Assembly: GCA_019695235.1 (NCBI GenBank)
Contig: JAIBAI010000013.1
Location: forward strand, 1-57,681
Length of the DNA stretch: 57,681 nucleotides
Source: Bacteroidia bacterium
Lineage (GTDB): Bacteria; Bacteroidota; Bacteroidia; M30B66
Direction of reading: 5' to 3'
The notes under the pieces were generated by a model, which was not told where the DNA came from, did no database searches, and saw only the letters and a list, made by a program, of their open reading frames with translations. The translations under genes and the position numbers were made by a program. This document shows, piece after piece, positions 9,035 through 18,503 of this stretch. Numbering within the stretch: the first letter of the stretch is position 1; every line of letters starts with the position of its first letter.

Positions 9035-9421
9035 ATGACAACACAAGTTACACACGGCATCAGGGTTACAGTAGAAACCCGTTTTCAGGAGCTCTATTCT
9101 GATCCTGCTAAATTGTACTACCTGTTCACGTATAAAATCACAATCGAGAACACCGGAGATTATGACGTTCAATTGTTGCGTCGTAACTGGAACATCTTCG
9201 ACTCTATTTCAGAACACCGCACTGTAGAGGGGGCTGGTGTGGTAGGTCAGCAACCGGTATTACGTCCGGGTGAGGTTTACCAGTATGAATCAGCCTGCAA
9301 CCTCAAGTCAGAATTGGGCAAGATGGGTGGGGCCTATACATTTGAGCGCCTGGTTGACGGTGAGAAGTTCAAAGTAAGCATCCCTGAGTTCCGCATGACG
9401 GTACCCTACCGGATGAATTAA
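9035..9421 (+). CDS. apaG: ApaG domain protein
   Basis: A 128-residue cytoplasmic protein of the ApaG family, a single FnIII-like beta sandwich. The start MTTQVTHGIRVTVETRFQEL matches the family; the frame is open 33 codons further up, but those residues are unlike ApaG and full family length is reached from this ATG. The core motifs are visible: YTITIENTGDY-like strand (YKITIENTGDYDVQLL), RRNWNIFDS, GVVGQQPVLRPGEVYQYESA and MGGAYTFERLVDGEKF. In enterobacteria ApaG is linked to cobalt/magnesium resistance and diadenosine tetraphosphate metabolism; its biochemical role is not settled. A strong terminator follows the stop. Confidence 0.93.
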   Translation: MTTQVTHGIRVTVETRFQELYSDPAKLYYLFTYKITIENTGDYDVQLLRRNWNIFDSISEHRTVEGAGVVGQQPVLRPGEVYQYESACNLKSELGKMGGAYTFERLVDGEKFKVSIPEFRMTVPYRMN

Positions 9422-9468
9422 TAGCCAATCAGCACATTGACCCCGAGTGCATTTGCACCCGGATCTGC

Positions 9469-9490
9469 GCCGGCGTAAGCCGGCTTTTTT
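9469..9490 (+). terminator. Rho-independent terminator of apaG
   Basis: GCCGGC (9469-9474), loop GTAA, GCCGGC (9479-9484), then six T. A strong GC stem plus U tract 48 nt after the apaG stop. There is no matching A tract on the left side, so it works only for plus-strand transcription. Confidence 0.85.
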
Positions 9491-9532
9491 ATTCGATTAT
9501 CTTGCCTTTATTGCTTTGTACCGCTTAAGCGA

Positions 9533-10012
9533 TTAATCAGTTTCTTCAAAATAATCTACATTGAGACCTTCTAAGCCCAGGGAGATTTCAATATCATCGC
9601 CTTCTTCAAATTTAAGCACAATGCTATCGTTAATCATGCCTTTTTCGTGTTTAACCAAACTGGGTATGATGGGTTTACCAAGGTTTTCGGCCCAAATTTT
9701 ATGCGAAGAAACATTACGTGATTCCAGGGTGACCACACCTTTGAATTCATCACGCAGGTTTGAGCGTATCAGCTCAAAATCAGGCTCTCCTAATTTGATA
9801 CCATCGGTTTCAACCCCTGCGGTTAAGAACATTTTATGCCCGCTCTCGAATTGAAGCTCAATCCAGTCGAGCACTTCAAAATTTTGCCCCTGGGCTTTGT
9901 TTACCCAAAAGTGATAATTTATACCCGAAAGGGTTTCATTTACCAGTGCAAGTAGCTGATATACTTCATCGGTACTAAATAGGTCGTCATTGCCAGGATA
10001 TTCTTCTTCCAT
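9533..10012 (-). CDS. Acidic cytoplasmic protein of unknown function
   Basis: 159 residues, strongly acidic (begins MEEEYPGNDDLFSTDEVYQL, ends YFEETD), no signal peptide and no membrane segment. The middle has alternating beta-strand-like stretches (WVNKAQGQNFEVLDWIELQF; HKMFLTAGVETDGIKLGE), suggesting a compact beta-rich fold. I do not recognise the family. It stands alone: the terminator of apaG lies downstream on the other strand and the peptidase pair ends 105 nt upstream. A TAGTTTTG -7 box 16 nt before the ATG and coherent codon use support a real gene. Confidence 0.75.
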   Translation of the reverse strand: MEEEYPGNDDLFSTDEVYQLLALVNETLSGINYHFWVNKAQGQNFEVLDWIELQFESGHKMFLTAGVETDGIKLGEPDFELIRSNLRDEFKGVVTLESRNVSSHKIWAENLGKPIIPSLVKHEKGMINDSIVLKFEEGDDIEISLGLEGLNVDYFEETD

Positions 10013-10028
10013 TGATTTTATGTTAGTT

Positions 10029-10036
10029 CAAAACTA
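10029..10036 (-). promoter_or_regulatory. -7 element TAGTTTTG of the acidic unknown gene
   Basis: Exact TAnnTTTG match on the minus strand, 16 nt upstream of the ATG at 10012. No TTTG is evident at -33. Confidence 0.45.
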
Positions 10037-10117
10037 CGAAAATTTTGCCGCCTGCTTTTGTCAGATTATTCTTTCTGCGCTTGATTAAAGGGGTTGAAAT
10101 TGGTGTTTAATTGCCTG

Positions 10118-12223
10118 TTACTTAGTGTTGTACAAAATAAATGAATACACATCAGCGCTGATAGCAATAGATTTACTGAGTGCGGTTCCGGCGCCATGAC
10201 CGGCATCTGTTTCAATGCGTATTAACACCGGCATACCGGCGGTTTGGTTTTGCTGAAGTGCCGCTGCAAACTTATACGAATGAGCCGGTACCACTCTGTC
10301 GTCGTGATCAGCAGTGGTTATCAGTGTTGCCGGATAAGGGGCGGGGGTTACATTGTGCAGCGGAGAATATTCGAGCAGGTATTTGAACTGAGAGGCATCG
10401 TCAGATGAACCATATTCGCTTACCCAGCCCCAGCCGATGGTAAACTTCTGAAACCGCAACATATCCAATACACCTACCTGGGGAATGGCAACCCTGAATA
10501 AATCGGGTCTTTGGGTCATCACTGCGCCAACGAGTAAGCCCCCGTTTGAACGCCCCTGAATTGCAAGTTTTGAGGGCGAGGTGTATTGATTGTTTTGAAG
10601 GTATTCGGCACAAGCAATAAAGTCGTTGAATACATTTTGTTTTTTCTCCAGCATACCTGCTTCGTGCCAGTGTTTACCGTATTCACCGCCCCCACGAATA
10701 TTCGCCAGCACATAAACACCACCACGCTCAATGAACGCAATCAGTGCAGGGTTAAACTGGGGCCTGATACTGATGTTAAAGCCCCCATAACCATATAACA
10801 GGGTAGGGTTGGTGCCATTGAGTACAAGCCCTTTTTTACAGACAATAAAGATGGGGATGCGTACACCATCAGCTTCAGTAACAAATTCCTGCTTTACCTC
10901 CAGCTCATCAGGGTTAAATTTTAACGGTGGTTGGCGGAAAATACGGGAGGTTTTGTGTTTAATGTTGTAGCTGAATATTAAAGGTGGAGTATTAAATGAT
11001 GTATAAGAATAAAAGACAACACTGTCTTCCTTTGTGCCTGAAAACCCATCTGTTGTCCCCAATCCGGGCAGTTGTATCTCATGTTCGCGTTCTCCTTTTA
11101 GAGAGTATTGGTAACACCTGCTTGTTACGTCAACCATATACTGGAGAAATAGCTTTCCACCGGCACTAGTAACTTGTTGTAGGATGTTTTTGTCTTCTTT
11201 TATCAATTCAACCCAGTTGTCTTTCGAAGGTTTTTTGGGGTCAACCAATACAAGCCGGTAATGGGGGGCACCTTCATCGGTAAGAACAATCAGTTTCCCG
11301 TGTTGGTGGTCAATTACACGGTTTTTATTTCGAAAACCGGTAAAGAGGGGTTTAAATTGTTTGTCGCCTGATTTGAGGTCGCGGTACCAGGTTTCGTAGC
11401 CATCTGTTCCTTCGCTGATGGTGAGCAGTTGAAAACGACCGTCTTCTGTGGCGCTTAAACCATGATACCGAAGTGGATGCTCCATGTCATGGTAAATCAA
11501 TTTGTCTTTTTCCTGACGCTCTCCCAGTTTGTGGTAATACACACTGTGGTGTTTATTGATACCTGACAGTTCATTGCCTTTATCAGGTGCGGGATAACGT
11601 GAATAATAAAACCCTTTTCCATCCCATGTAACTGCTGAAAATTTTACCCATCGAATTACATCAGGCAGTTCTTTGCCTTGCATATCCCGTATGCGGATTT
11701 CAGACCAATCGCTACCTGCTTTGCTATGATGCAGGGCGACATATTTTTTGTCTTTCGAAAATGATGCAATTGAAACTGATTCTGTTCCGCCTTTGCTTCT
11801 GGCAGAAGGGTCAAGGAACACCGACTCCGGGCCATACAAGCCTTGCTGCTGGTATAAAACAGGCTGTTCCTGCAAGCCTGAATTTGCTTGAAAGAACAGA
11901 TACTGCCCACACACCGAAGGTACTGACCAACGGGGGAAATTGGTTAGCTCGGTGATGCGTGCTTTGATTTCGTTTCTGAATGGTATCTGCGCAAGGTATT
12001 CATTCGTGACTTTGTTTTGTGCTGTAACCCAAGTACGTGTGTCAAGTGCGGTGTCATTTTCGAGCCATCTGAAAGAATCACTTACCGAAATACCGTGGTA
12101 TTTTTCAGTAACTGGGTCTTTTCTGCTTTCAGGGTATTTGATACGCTCAGGTGTTTGAGCATACACATCCAACTGAGTGCATACAAGCAATCCTGATATA
12201 ATCAGACACTTTGCAAGCCACAT
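10118..12223 (-). CDS. Prolyl oligopeptidase (S9A family), exported
   Basis: Cleaves after proline in short peptides. The 701-residue protein has a signal peptide (1-22, ending DVYAQ), an N-terminal seven-bladed propeller (about 80-420) and a C-terminal alpha/beta-hydrolase domain. The catalytic triad is S559 in GRSNGG, Asp in TADHDDRVVP (641/642) and H676 in DAGHGAG. YGYGGFNIS and NIRGGGEYGKHWHEAG are typical of the family. Full length. The ATG overlaps the TAA of the M16 peptidase gene by one base (TAATG), so the two are translationally coupled. The signal peptide places it in the periplasm or as an anchored envelope enzyme, probably digesting peptides released by the partner protease. Confidence 0.94.
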   Translation of the reverse strand: MWLAKCLIISGLLVCTQLDVYAQTPERIKYPESRKDPVTEKYHGISVSDSFRWLENDTALDTRTWVTAQNKVTNEYLAQIPFRNEIKARITELTNFPRWSVPSVCGQYLFFQANSGLQEQPVLYQQQGLYGPESVFLDPSARSKGGTESVSIASFSKDKKYVALHHSKAGSDWSEIRIRDMQGKELPDVIRWVKFSAVTWDGKGFYYSRYPAPDKGNELSGINKHHSVYYHKLGERQEKDKLIYHDMEHPLRYHGLSATEDGRFQLLTISEGTDGYETWYRDLKSGDKQFKPLFTGFRNKNRVIDHQHGKLIVLTDEGAPHYRLVLVDPKKPSKDNWVELIKEDKNILQQVTSAGGKLFLQYMVDVTSRCYQYSLKGEREHEIQLPGLGTTDGFSGTKEDSVVFYSYTSFNTPPLIFSYNIKHKTSRIFRQPPLKFNPDELEVKQEFVTEADGVRIPIFIVCKKGLVLNGTNPTLLYGYGGFNISIRPQFNPALIAFIERGGVYVLANIRGGGEYGKHWHEAGMLEKKQNVFNDFIACAEYLQNNQYTSPSKLAIQGRSNGGLLVGAVMTQRPDLFRVAIPQVGVLDMLRFQKFTIGWGWVSEYGSSDDASQFKYLLEYSPLHNVTPAPYPATLITTADHDDRVVPAHSYKFAAALQQNQTAGMPVLIRIETDAGHGAGTALSKSIAISADVYSFILYNTK

Positions 12224-15030
12224 TAGTTTTGCTCAACTTCAACCAGTTCGTAACCCAGTTTTTTTAGGGGTTCCAGAATGTTATCCCTGTCGCCAACTAC
12301 TACGATGACCATTTTCTCAAGGGGCAGATATCGCTTTGCGTACATATCAACCTCGTTCTTGGTCATCTGCTGCAAAATTGTATTTTGTCTGTCGGCAAAG
12401 TTTTTATCCAGGTTGTAATCTATTACCCTTTGTAAAAACGAAGCTTTCTTGAAAGGCGTTTCATATTTCAAAGCATCCTGCTGTCCGCGTGAGTTTTTGG
12501 TAAATTTAAGTTCTTCATCTGTGATACCTCCATCACGGTATTTGCTCATTTCGCTAAAGAAATCAACCAGGGCAGAGTCTGTTTTTTCAGCCTTTACGCC
12601 GGCAGCGGCGGTAAAAGGCCCGCGGAACATCGTGCCTGAAAAGCCTGTATTGGCGCCATAAGTAAAGCCACGAATTTCGCGCAACATGATATTGATTCGA
12701 CTGTTAAAGTTGCCCCCCAAAACATAATTCATGATGCCGCACTTGTAAAACTCGCCATCGGCATCATAAGGAAGCGCGAGGTAACCAATGCGTATATCCG
12801 ACTGAGGTGAATTGTCTTTGTGCGCAAAATAGATTTTGGTTTTTTCAATCTCCGGGGTAGCAGGATAAACAGGGCGAACAGGAGCCTTTCCGGCCCAAGT
12901 CTGAAGCCCTGAGAGATGGCTGATAATCTCGTTCTGGTTCACATGACCTACAATTACCAAGCTGGCAAAGTTTGGGATAACATGTTTCCAGTAAAATTCT
13001 TTTACAGCATCCAGTGTGATGCTACTTACGCTTGATGCTGTTCCATTCACCGGTACGCCAAAAATATGTTCTCCGTAGAGTAATTTGTTATACACATTGT
13101 TTGCAATGCTTGAGCCTCTGGTGCTTTCATTGTTGATGGCTGCCAGCAATTGTGATTTTTCAATACGAAATTCTGAAGAATCGAACTTAGGATGGAACAG
13201 GTTTTCTTCAAAAATCGCAAGGGTTTGCGCCAGGTTCTTTTTCAACGAAAATACCTTTACATAAATATTCTCTCTGTCGGCACTGAAACTCAGCTCACTG
13301 CCCAGTTTTTCCAATGCTTCTGTTTTCTGCTCGGTGGTATATTTGTCGGTCGATTGCCCTAACATACCGGCCAGAATTTGCGCTATACCCGAATTTTCTT
13401 TTGTTTCAACTGCGTGTCCGGCAGGTATGGTAAGCAACAGGGAGACCGTTGGTAAATCATTGTCTTCAGTTCCAATCAGGCGTATGCCATTTGCCCATTC
13501 ATGTCGCCAGAATTCAGGCAGTTTAACCAATGGATTTGGACCCGGTTGTGGCTGAATACTTCTGTTGAAGGTATCAACTGCTTTTACATATTTCAGATTC
13601 TTGTACTCTGCACCTTCGGTACCATCGGCATCAGAAGCAATTTTAGGGACGAAATTGTCATCTTTTGCCACATCTTTCTTGCCTTTTTCGTAAACACTTA
13701 AAATAACAGCAAATTTATTTTTAAGGTATTGGTTATAGACCCTTATTACGTCCTCTTTCTTTAACTTTTGAAGTGCTTCATAGTCCTTCCGGATATAATT
13801 TGGATTGTTTCTGAAAGTTTGATAATAGGCCAGTTTAGAGGCTTTGCCCGAAACGCTTTCAAGGCCTTGAATCATATCAGATTCAGCCTTGTTACGAAAA
13901 CGTTCGAGGTCGGCATCACTGACCCCTGTTTTTTCGAACTGGGCGATGGCTTCACGTACAAGTTTCTCCATTTCTGCAAGGCTTTTTCCCGGCTGTGGCA
14001 AAGCCTGGATGATAAATGCACCGGCCAGTTCCTGGCATGGGTTAAAAGCATTCGCTTGCAGGGCGATATTGGTTTTCACCAGACTTTGGTATAGCAGTGA
14101 AGTATTTCCGCCACCGATAATTTCAGCCAAAAGATCAAGAGGTAATTCATCCGGATGGCCAGATGGCACTGTTGGGAAGCTCATGCTTAGCATTGGGTAA
14201 CGGATGTTGTCGCCATAAGAGATATAACGGTCGGCATCTAATTTCACGGCAGCCACCTTTTGAGCTTTTACCTCCGGACCGCGTGGAATACCTCCGTAAT
14301 ATTTTTCGGCAAGCCTTACAACTTCAGCAGGGTCAACATCACCCGCTACGGTTAACACAGCATTGTTTGGGCCATACCAGCGAAGAAAGAAACGTTTCAA
14401 ATCATCTACATTTACCCTGTCAAGATCTTTCAGGTAGCCGATGGTTGGCCATGAGTAAGGGTGACCATAGGGATATAAAGCCTGGCCAATTTTTTCGTAA
14501 ACCAGGCCATAGGGGCGGTTGTCAAAATTTTGGCCACGTTCATTCTTTACTGTGGCACGTTGAATTTCAAACTTTTGCTGCGTTACTGCATCTAATAAAA
14601 AGCCCATACGGTCGGCTTCGAGCCACAGCGCTACTTCTAATTGATTAGAAGGCAGGGTTTCAAAATAATTGGTTCTGTCTGAATTGGTGGTTCCATTGAG
14701 GGTGCCACCTGCTTCGCTTACAATTTTAAAATGTTCTTCATCGGCCACATTGTCAGAGCCTTGGAACATCATGTGCTCAAAGAAATGGGCAAATCCTGAC
14801 CTGCCAAGTGATTCTCTTGCAGAGCCTACATGGTAGGTTACATCTACGTGTACAATCGGGTCGCTCTTGTCAACATGAACCAATACCGTTAAACCATTAC
14901 CCAACTGGTATTTTTCGTATGGGATACAGATTTCATCGCCTTTACGGGTGACCTTTTCAATAGGCTTCATTTGAGCAGAAAGCAGGAAGCTGTTTAACAG
15001 GATGGTCGCAATAAGAAGTGCCTTTGTCAT
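12223..15030 (-). CDS. M16 family zinc peptidase (two fused M16 domains), exported
   Basis: A 935-residue zinc protease of the pitrilysin/insulinase type with both halves in one chain. A signal peptide covers residues 1-19 (LLSAQ). The inverted zinc motif HFFEH is at 82-86 and the downstream Glu ligand is in the VKNERGQNFDNRPYG region. The second half (about 480-935) keeps the fold (IGYLALPYDAD, LREIRGFTYGANTGFSG) but lacks HxxEH, as expected for the inactive partner domain. The prolyl oligopeptidase follows with a one-base overlap. The pair looks like a periplasmic peptide-degradation unit. Length and domain order are normal for the Bacteroidota family. Confidence 0.93.
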   Translation of the reverse strand: MTKALLIATILLNSFLLSAQMKPIEKVTRKGDEICIPYEKYQLGNGLTVLVHVDKSDPIVHVDVTYHVGSARESLGRSGFAHFFEHMMFQGSDNVADEEHFKIVSEAGGTLNGTTNSDRTNYFETLPSNQLEVALWLEADRMGFLLDAVTQQKFEIQRATVKNERGQNFDNRPYGLVYEKIGQALYPYGHPYSWPTIGYLKDLDRVNVDDLKRFFLRWYGPNNAVLTVAGDVDPAEVVRLAEKYYGGIPRGPEVKAQKVAAVKLDADRYISYGDNIRYPMLSMSFPTVPSGHPDELPLDLLAEIIGGGNTSLLYQSLVKTNIALQANAFNPCQELAGAFIIQALPQPGKSLAEMEKLVREAIAQFEKTGVSDADLERFRNKAESDMIQGLESVSGKASKLAYYQTFRNNPNYIRKDYEALQKLKKEDVIRVYNQYLKNKFAVILSVYEKGKKDVAKDDNFVPKIASDADGTEGAEYKNLKYVKAVDTFNRSIQPQPGPNPLVKLPEFWRHEWANGIRLIGTEDNDLPTVSLLLTIPAGHAVETKENSGIAQILAGMLGQSTDKYTTEQKTEALEKLGSELSFSADRENIYVKVFSLKKNLAQTLAIFEENLFHPKFDSSEFRIEKSQLLAAINNESTRGSSIANNVYNKLLYGEHIFGVPVNGTASSVSSITLDAVKEFYWKHVIPNFASLVIVGHVNQNEIISHLSGLQTWAGKAPVRPVYPATPEIEKTKIYFAHKDNSPQSDIRIGYLALPYDADGEFYKCGIMNYVLGGNFNSRINIMLREIRGFTYGANTGFSGTMFRGPFTAAAGVKAEKTDSALVDFFSEMSKYRDGGITDEELKFTKNSRGQQDALKYETPFKKASFLQRVIDYNLDKNFADRQNTILQQMTKNEVDMYAKRYLPLEKMVIVVVGDRDNILEPLKKLGYELVEVEQN

Positions 15031-15182
15031 GAGAAAAAATGAATTTGCAAGTTTAGCGAAACCTTGGTTAAGATTGCAATTTAACCTTGATATCGCCTGA
15101 AGGGGCTGATTGTTTTGAGGTTGCTGAAAGGGTATCGGGTTAAAATGTTTATTTTCGTTGGCTCATATTGATTGTATTAACG

Positions 15183-18100
15183 ATGTACAAAAACATTGCC
15201 ACGGTAGTTCTGGTTTTTCTTCATACATTTTTATTGGCCGGAGAGCCTTTGGGGCGAGGCTTTATACCCAATCAGGGGCAATGGCCTGCGCATGTTCGCT
15301 ACAAAACGGATGTCCCCTCGGGTCAATTGTACCTGGGCGACAATACGTTCACCTGGAACTTTTACGATGCGGGCGCATTGCACCGGCACCACGGGGGCGC
15401 AGAGAAAGAAACTCCGGCAGAGAGCCTGAAGGGGCATGTAGTACAGATGCGGTTTCTGAACAGCCTGCAACCCAAAGCCCTTGTAAGAGAACTTCCGGGA
15501 ACCACGAAGTTCAGCTATTTCTTAGGAAACGACAAAACCAAATGGGCTTCCGGCCTCTATTCTTATGAGGCAGTGACCTATAAAGAACTATACAAAGGCA
15601 CGGATCTGCGTATCATGCATAACCAGGCAGGGATTAAATATTCATATTACCTTGAAGCAGGTGCTGACCCCGAAGCGATTGCTGTACAATACGAAGGGGC
15701 AGATAAGCTGCGCCTGGAAAACGGGAGATTTATTGCAGAAACCGGAATTATCACCCTGGGAGAAACTGCTCCTATCGCATGGCAAACCGAACATGGAAAG
15801 AGGATTCCGGTAACTTGTTCATTTAAATTAGAGGGCAATGTGCTGAAATTCAATTTGGGTGATTACCGCAATGATTTGCCATTAGTGATTGACCCACAGT
15901 TTATTTTCTCATCTTATTCCGGCTCTACTGCAGATAACTGGGGTTATACGGCAACTTATGATGATTTCGGGAATGGTTATTCGGGGGGGATTGTTTTTGG
16001 AGCAGGTTTCCCAGTAACCACCGGAGCCTATAAAACAACATTTGGCGGAGGCGCTACCGGGCCATTTACGGCTGGGTTTGATATCGGTATCCTCAAGTAC
16101 AAGCCAGATGGGTCTGGTTTATTGTTTGCTACCTACCTTGGTGGAAGTGGCAATGAGTTTCCTCACAGTATCGTGGTGAACGACCAGAATGAATTGCTGG
16201 TGTTCGGCGTTACTTCATCAGCAAATTTTCCTGTGGGTGACGATGCATATAGCAAACTCTTTAAGGGTGGCCCATCAGTGATGGTGCTCGACGGAGAATT
16301 GCCCTGCCCAACAGGTACTGACATGTACATTGCCCGGCTCAGCTTCGATGGTACGCAGCTTCTTGCTGGTACATTCATTGGCGGCACAGGCACTGATGGC
16401 GCCAATCTGGCAAACACACTCGATTATAATTACGGCGATGTTTCACGCGGAGCTATCAATGTAGACCACCAAAACAATATTGTGATTGTTTCAAATACGG
16501 CGTCAAACGACCTGCCGGTTACCTCCAATGCTATTCAATCAACCTATGGAGGTGGCGGTCAGGATGGACTTATCATGAAGTTTGACCAGGGCCTGAGCCA
16601 GTTGCTATGGTCAAGCTACCTTGGCGGCAGTGGTGATGATGGAGTGTACGGCCTTGCATTCAGTCCGCAAAATGATATTGTAATCACCGGCGGCACAACA
16701 TCTACCAACTTCCCTGTTACCACAGGGAGCGTTTCCGGCACCTATGGTGGTGGTCCTGCAGATGCCTTTGTTACTGTAATAAATGCAAATACATTTGCTA
16801 TCCAGGCATCTTCGTACTGGGGCACCTCGTCATACGACCAGGCCTATCTGGTTGACACAGATAAATCGGGTAGTATCTTTCTGTTTGGGCAAACAACTTC
16901 CGGAGGTGATTACTTCATCAAAGATGTTGGCTTCTTTAATACCGGAGGGAATCAGTTTATCAGCAAATTTAATCCGGCGCTTACTGAAGTGGTATGGTCA
17001 ACAGCGTTTGGGAATGCTACAGGCATACCTGATTTGGTGCCTTGTGCCCTTCAGGTGGATGTATGCAACAAGGTATATATTTCAGGCTGGGGAGGTACAA
17101 CAAACTCTGTTCCTGGTACTACTGCAGGTTTGCCAACTACTGCCGATGCTGTAAGGAAAGTCAGTGACGGGTCGGATTTTTATCTGATGGTGATTGATGA
17201 CCAGGCGCAAAACCTGTTATACGGCACTTTTCTGGGGGTTAACGGGGCATTTTATGTGGGCGACCACGTAGATGGTGGCACAAGCCGCTTTGACCCGCGT
17301 GGTGTTATTTACCAATCAGTTTGTGCCGGATGCGGTGGCAACGATAATTTCCCGACTACTCCTACCGCCTGGTCGCGCACCAATAACAGCAGCAACTGTA
17401 ACGAGGCTTTAATGAAATTTGATTTTGAATATCCGATTACCATTGCTGCTTTTGCTTTTGAACCTCCTCCGGTAAGCTGTGACCCTAAAACGGTATTGTT
17501 TACCAACCAAAGTACCAATGCAACCTCCTACAAGTGGTTGGTGAACGGACAAGCTGTAAGCACAGATAAAGATCTCAATCATACCTTCAACAGTCTTGGA
17601 AATTACCTGATTACCCTGGTGGCCATTAACGAAGGCTCATGCAATATTTCAGATACTGTTTCAAGAAATGTTGAAATAAACGCTCCTAAGGCGTTGGCTG
17701 CTGATGCTACCTACGAGAAGTTTGGTACTTGTACGGGTGTTGATGTTTTACTCAGTGGCAGCGGTGCAGAAGGCATCAAATGGCTTTTTCCGGGAGGCAC
17801 GAGTACAGAGGGGGCAAATACCAAAGTTAATGTGCCATACAGCGACACATTGCAGGTGAAATTAATAGTTTATGAGGGCATGTGTTCAGATACCGCCAAT
17901 GTTACAGAAATTCTTAAAGGGCTTGCAGAGTACTACAAACAAAATGATGCGAATGCATTTTCACCAAACGGGGATGGGAAAAATGATTGTTTTAGTCCGG
18001 CGCTGCAACTACAGCCAGTGCCCTACGACAAAGCGTTTTTAGAGTGCTCCGAGCTTTATGTACACAACCGTTGGGGTGAGCTGGTGTTCGATAGCCCGAA

Positions 18101-18230
18101 AGCAAGTGGTGATGGTTGTTGGGATGGGAAAACAACTGCTGGTTCAGCGCTTCCAGAAGGGGTTTATTTTTACCGTTATCTTTTTCAGGGCAAAGAATAT
18201 CCGGGTACGGTGCATTTGAGGTTGAACTGA
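15183..18230 (+). CDS. T9SS cargo: SBBP-type beta-propeller with PKD domain and type B sorting signal
   Basis: A 1015-residue exported protein starting MYKNIATVVLVFLHTFLLAG (signal peptide); an ATG five codons upstream is less likely. The N-terminal domain has GFIPNQGQWP and YFLGNDKTKWASGL, typical of the DUF7948/SBBP group. A propeller follows with repeated YLGGSGDDGVYG-like and ITGGTTSTNFPVTT-like blades (about 250-750). A PKD-like domain (about 765-850) and a gliding-motility-type C-terminal domain end it: NAFSPNGDGKND, HNRWGELVFDS, WDGK, LPEGVYFYRYLF, i.e. T9SS type B (CHU_C). It is a paralogue of the gene at 19051-23292, which has extra repeats. It probably acts at the cell surface; binding partner unknown. 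Confidence 0.9.
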   Translation: MYKNIATVVLVFLHTFLLAGEPLGRGFIPNQGQWPAHVRYKTDVPSGQLYLGDNTFTWNFYDAGALHRHHGGAEKETPAESLKGHVVQMRFLNSLQPKALVRELPGTTKFSYFLGNDKTKWASGLYSYEAVTYKELYKGTDLRIMHNQAGIKYSYYLEAGADPEAIAVQYEGADKLRLENGRFIAETGIITLGETAPIAWQTEHGKRIPVTCSFKLEGNVLKFNLGDYRNDLPLVIDPQFIFSSYSGSTADNWGYTATYDDFGNGYSGGIVFGAGFPVTTGAYKTTFGGGATGPFTAGFDIGILKYKPDGSGLLFATYLGGSGNEFPHSIVVNDQNELLVFGVTSSANFPVGDDAYSKLFKGGPSVMVLDGELPCPTGTDMYIARLSFDGTQLLAGTFIGGTGTDGANLANTLDYNYGDVSRGAINVDHQNNIVIVSNTASNDLPVTSNAIQSTYGGGGQDGLIMKFDQGLSQLLWSSYLGGSGDDGVYGLAFSPQNDIVITGGTTSTNFPVTTGSVSGTYGGGPADAFVTVINANTFAIQASSYWGTSSYDQAYLVDTDKSGSIFLFGQTTSGGDYFIKDVGFFNTGGNQFISKFNPALTEVVWSTAFGNATGIPDLVPCALQVDVCNKVYISGWGGTTNSVPGTTAGLPTTADAVRKVSDGSDFYLMVIDDQAQNLLYGTFLGVNGAFYVGDHVDGGTSRFDPRGVIYQSVCAGCGGNDNFPTTPTAWSRTNNSSNCNEALMKFDFEYPITIAAFAFEPPPVSCDPKTVLFTNQSTNATSYKWLVNGQAVSTDKDLNHTFNSLGNYLITLVAINEGSCNISDTVSRNVEINAPKALAADATYEKFGTCTGVDVLLSGSGAEGIKWLFPGGTSTEGANTKVNVPYSDTLQVKLIVYEGMCSDTANVTEILKGLAEYYKQNDANAFSPNGDGKNDCFSPALQLQPVPYDKAFLECSELYVHNRWGELVFDSPKASGDGCWDGKTTAGSALPEGVYFYRYLFQGKEYPGTVHLRLN

Positions 18231-18239
18231 GCTTAGACA

Positions 18240-18259
18240 GCAGCTGCAAGGTCAGCTGC
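18240..18259 (+). terminator. Possible hairpin after the propeller gene
   Basis: GCAGCTG (18240-18246), loop CAAGGT, CAGCTGC (18253-18259): a 7-bp perfect stem 9 nt after the stop. No T tract follows, so it is at best a weak or factor-dependent terminator. Confidence 0.3.
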
Positions 18260-18277
18260 ACCAGCCGGATACACTTG

Positions 18278-18424
18278 GGCTTGCGCGTCTTTTATGAGGA
18301 GCATACGGATGCATCAGATTTGTATAAAATTCATCATGATCGCAATACATTCAAATCCGGATTGCATATTTTGCGTTTAAAAACCAATAATGAGGTTTTA
18401 AACACTAAATTTATTGTTCGTTAA
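18278..18424 (+). pseudogene. Remnant of a T9SS type A sorting domain
   Basis: The plus-strand frame ending at 18424 reads GLRVFYEEHTDASDLYKIHH, then DRNTFKSGLHILRLKTNNEV and finally LNTKFIVR before the stop. The pattern F.SGL.IL.LKTNN.V...KFIV is the standard end of a type A T9SS C-terminal domain. It has no credible start of its own: upstream the frame runs antisense-like through the end of the propeller gene. It is therefore read as the 3' stump of a lost cargo gene. Chance similarity is possible because only about 48 codons remain. Confidence 0.5.
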
Positions 18425-18503
18425 CAAGTGAGCCATCTACCTTAATGGTATTACCGGTTGATTTGCATAAGTCAAGCAATCCATAAGAAGAAGGCAATTT
18501 AAC
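18411..18503 (-). pseudogene. Possible remnant of a short-chain dehydrogenase C-terminus, in frame after the hemoglobin stop
   Basis: Directly after the TAG stop of the truncated hemoglobin, the same minus-strand frame continues for 30 codons: VKLPSSYGLLDLCK, then STGNTIKVDGSLVNEQ, then TAA. The TGxTIxVDGxLV pattern recalls the C-terminal strand of SDR enzymes (usually TGQxxxVDGG). Its stop overlaps the end of the plus-strand sorting-domain remnant by 14 nt, as two convergent old genes would. Alternatives are chance, or an extension of the hemoglobin by stop readthrough. Confidence 0.3.

Noticed and set aside
14163-14648. 161-codon plus-strand open frame inside the M16 peptidase
   Set aside because: Antisense shadow of conserved peptidase sequence, His/Arg-rich with no family resemblance.
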